This document shows positions 63,223 to 64,000 of a stretch of 64,000 bases of DNA, in pieces. The stretch is from Thozetella sp. PMI_491. Taxonomy: Eukaryota > Ascomycota > Sordariomycetes > Chaetosphaeriales > Chaetosphaeriaceae. The stretch's first letter is position 1. Each line of letters begins with the position of its first letter. Below the pieces are notes generated by a model. It saw only the letters and a list, made by a program, of their open reading frames with translations. It was not told the origin of the DNA and searched no databases. Position numbers and translations under genes: made by a program. Location of the stretch: contig MU270106.1 of the NCBI GenBank assembly GCA_021432635.1, forward strand, positions 66,087 through 130,086, in the 5' to 3' direction.

Positions 63223-64000
63223 ATGGCAAACACAACATCCATTCAGAGCGAGGAGCCTTCGGTGCCGAGCCGTCCGACACGGACGTTTCGTGACCGCATC
63301 CTCGGGGAACTGGGCCTGGTGGCGCTGTACCGTAGCCCCCGCGACGTCAAGCTGCTGTGCCTTCAGCGGTTTTTCCGCCTGCTTGCCTACGGCGCCTCGA
63401 CTCTCGTGCTGGTTGCTTTTATGGAAGCTCTTGGCTTCTCCAAGACCTCGATTGGCCTTTTCATGACGCTCACCCTTGTCGGAGACGTGTGTATCAGCTT
63501 TGGCCTCACCCTCTTCGCGGACTACCTCGGCCGCAAGACTATTCTCATGCTTGGTGCGGCCTTGATGTCGGCTGCGGGTATGGCATTTGCCCTCAGCAGC
63601 AATTACTGGGTGCTCTTGATAGCCGCCATCGTCGGCGTCATCAGTCCCAGCGGCAACGAGATCGGTCCTTTCCGCGCGGTCGAGGAGAGCGTGATCGCGC
63701 ATATCACTCAGCCTGAGACAAGATCCGACATCTATGCTTGGTACACGCTGTTCGGCCCCGCTGGTACCTCGCTCGGCTTGATGATTTGCGGATGGATGAC
63801 TCGCAGGCTGACTGAGGGTCTCCACTGGGGGGTTGTGGATGCCTACCGGGTGGTCTTTGTCGGCTATGCTGTCCTCGGGGGCGTTAAATTTGCGCTGGCG
63901 ATGATGCTAAGCCGCAGCGTTGAGTTGGAGAAGAGGAGCGCGAGGGGACGCGCTGCTGCGGACGAGAATCAGGAAAATGAGCCATTCCTCGAGGAGAACG
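63223..64000 (+). CDS. MFS transporter, N-terminal part (runs off window)
   Basis: The ATG at 63223 (MANTTSIQSEEPS) opens a frame of 259 codons that has no stop before the window end. After a 50-residue cytosolic N-terminus come transmembrane segments 1-6: LLAYGASTLVLVAF, SIGLFMTLTLVGDVCISFGLTL, ILMLGAALMSAAGMAFAL, VLLIAAIVGVI, WYTLFGPAGTSLGLMICGW and VVFVGYAVLGGVKFALAMML. Motif A is seen as GDVCISFGLTLFADYLGRK between TM2 and TM3. The charged stretch after TM6 (VELEKRSARGRAAADENQ) is the start of the central loop. Substrate unknown. Confidence 0.85.
   Translation, partial: MANTTSIQSEEPSVPSRPTRTFRDRILGELGLVALYRSPRDVKLLCLQRFFRLLAYGASTLVLVAFMEALGFSKTSIGLFMTLTLVGDVCISFGLTLFADYLGRKTILMLGAALMSAAGMAFALSSNYWVLLIAAIVGVISPSGNEIGPFRAVEESVIAHITQPETRSDIYAWYTLFGPAGTSLGLMICGWMTRRLTEGLHWGVVDAYRVVFVGYAVLGGVKFALAMMLSRSVELEKRSARGRAAADENQENEPFLEEN

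Noticed and set aside
1-64000. CRISPR arrays, bacterial-type operons or phage genes
   Set aside because: The sequence is eukaryotic with spliceosomal introns; no regularly spaced short repeats with unique spacers were seen.

Overview
The window is nuclear DNA of a filamentous ascomycete (Pezizomycotina, most likely a Sordariomycete). The evidence is short introns of 45-134 bp, mostly with GTAAGT-like donors and CTAAC/CTGAC-like branch points, fungus-specific families (HET, NACHT STAND, HeLo, Zn2Cys6, G1 glutamic protease, 2EXR), and AT-rich, transition-riddled repeats that look like repeat-induced point mutation (RIP). Coding density is low and gene islands alternate with degenerate repeat tracts, as in accessory or subtelomeric fungal DNA. 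Gene models below were spliced by hand: each join keeps frame and has a GT/AG boundary unless stated.

Left part (1-19 kb): the tail of a CDS, an LTR remnant, a dual-specificity phosphatase, a decayed NLR N-terminal domain, a secreted purple acid phosphatase with a Pho4/NUC-1-like site, a 2EXR protein, a multi-pass membrane protein, long repeat-derived gaps, an orphan ORF, a MITE-like element and a frameshifted 2EXR-type pseudogene.

Middle (19-41 kb): an intact seven-exon NACHT-C2H2 STAND receptor lies head-to-head with a ten-exon SNF2/RING helicase, followed by a HET-domain gene. Next comes a mosaic of gene debris: a homoaconitase fragment, an unidentified coding fragment, and a coding-like repeat that recurs 7 kb away. 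Then an aldo-keto reductase, a Zn2Cys6 regulator, a G1 protease with three PacC-type hexamers in its promoter, a decayed HET-type gene and a clean solo LTR with a 5-bp target duplication.

Right part (41-64 kb): a secreted protein of five tandem units separated by Lys-Arg (Kex2-type) sites, a 1145-residue fungal orphan with a duplicated Cys/His module, a secreted lactonase-fold protein, and a divergent pair of a HeLo-like pseudokinase and a kinase-ankyrin protein sharing a 287-bp promoter and bracketed by two copies of a hairpin repeat. A DEDDh exonuclease-like gene and the start of an MFS transporter close the window.

The strongest theme is self/non-self recognition and regulated cell death: NLR, HET and HeLo families, intact and decayed, make up a large share of the genes. 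The best candidates for something undescribed are the HeLo-pseudokinase/kinase-ankyrin pair, whose layout resembles MLKL with RIPK4/ANKK1-type kinases, and the five-unit Kex2-type secreted precursor.
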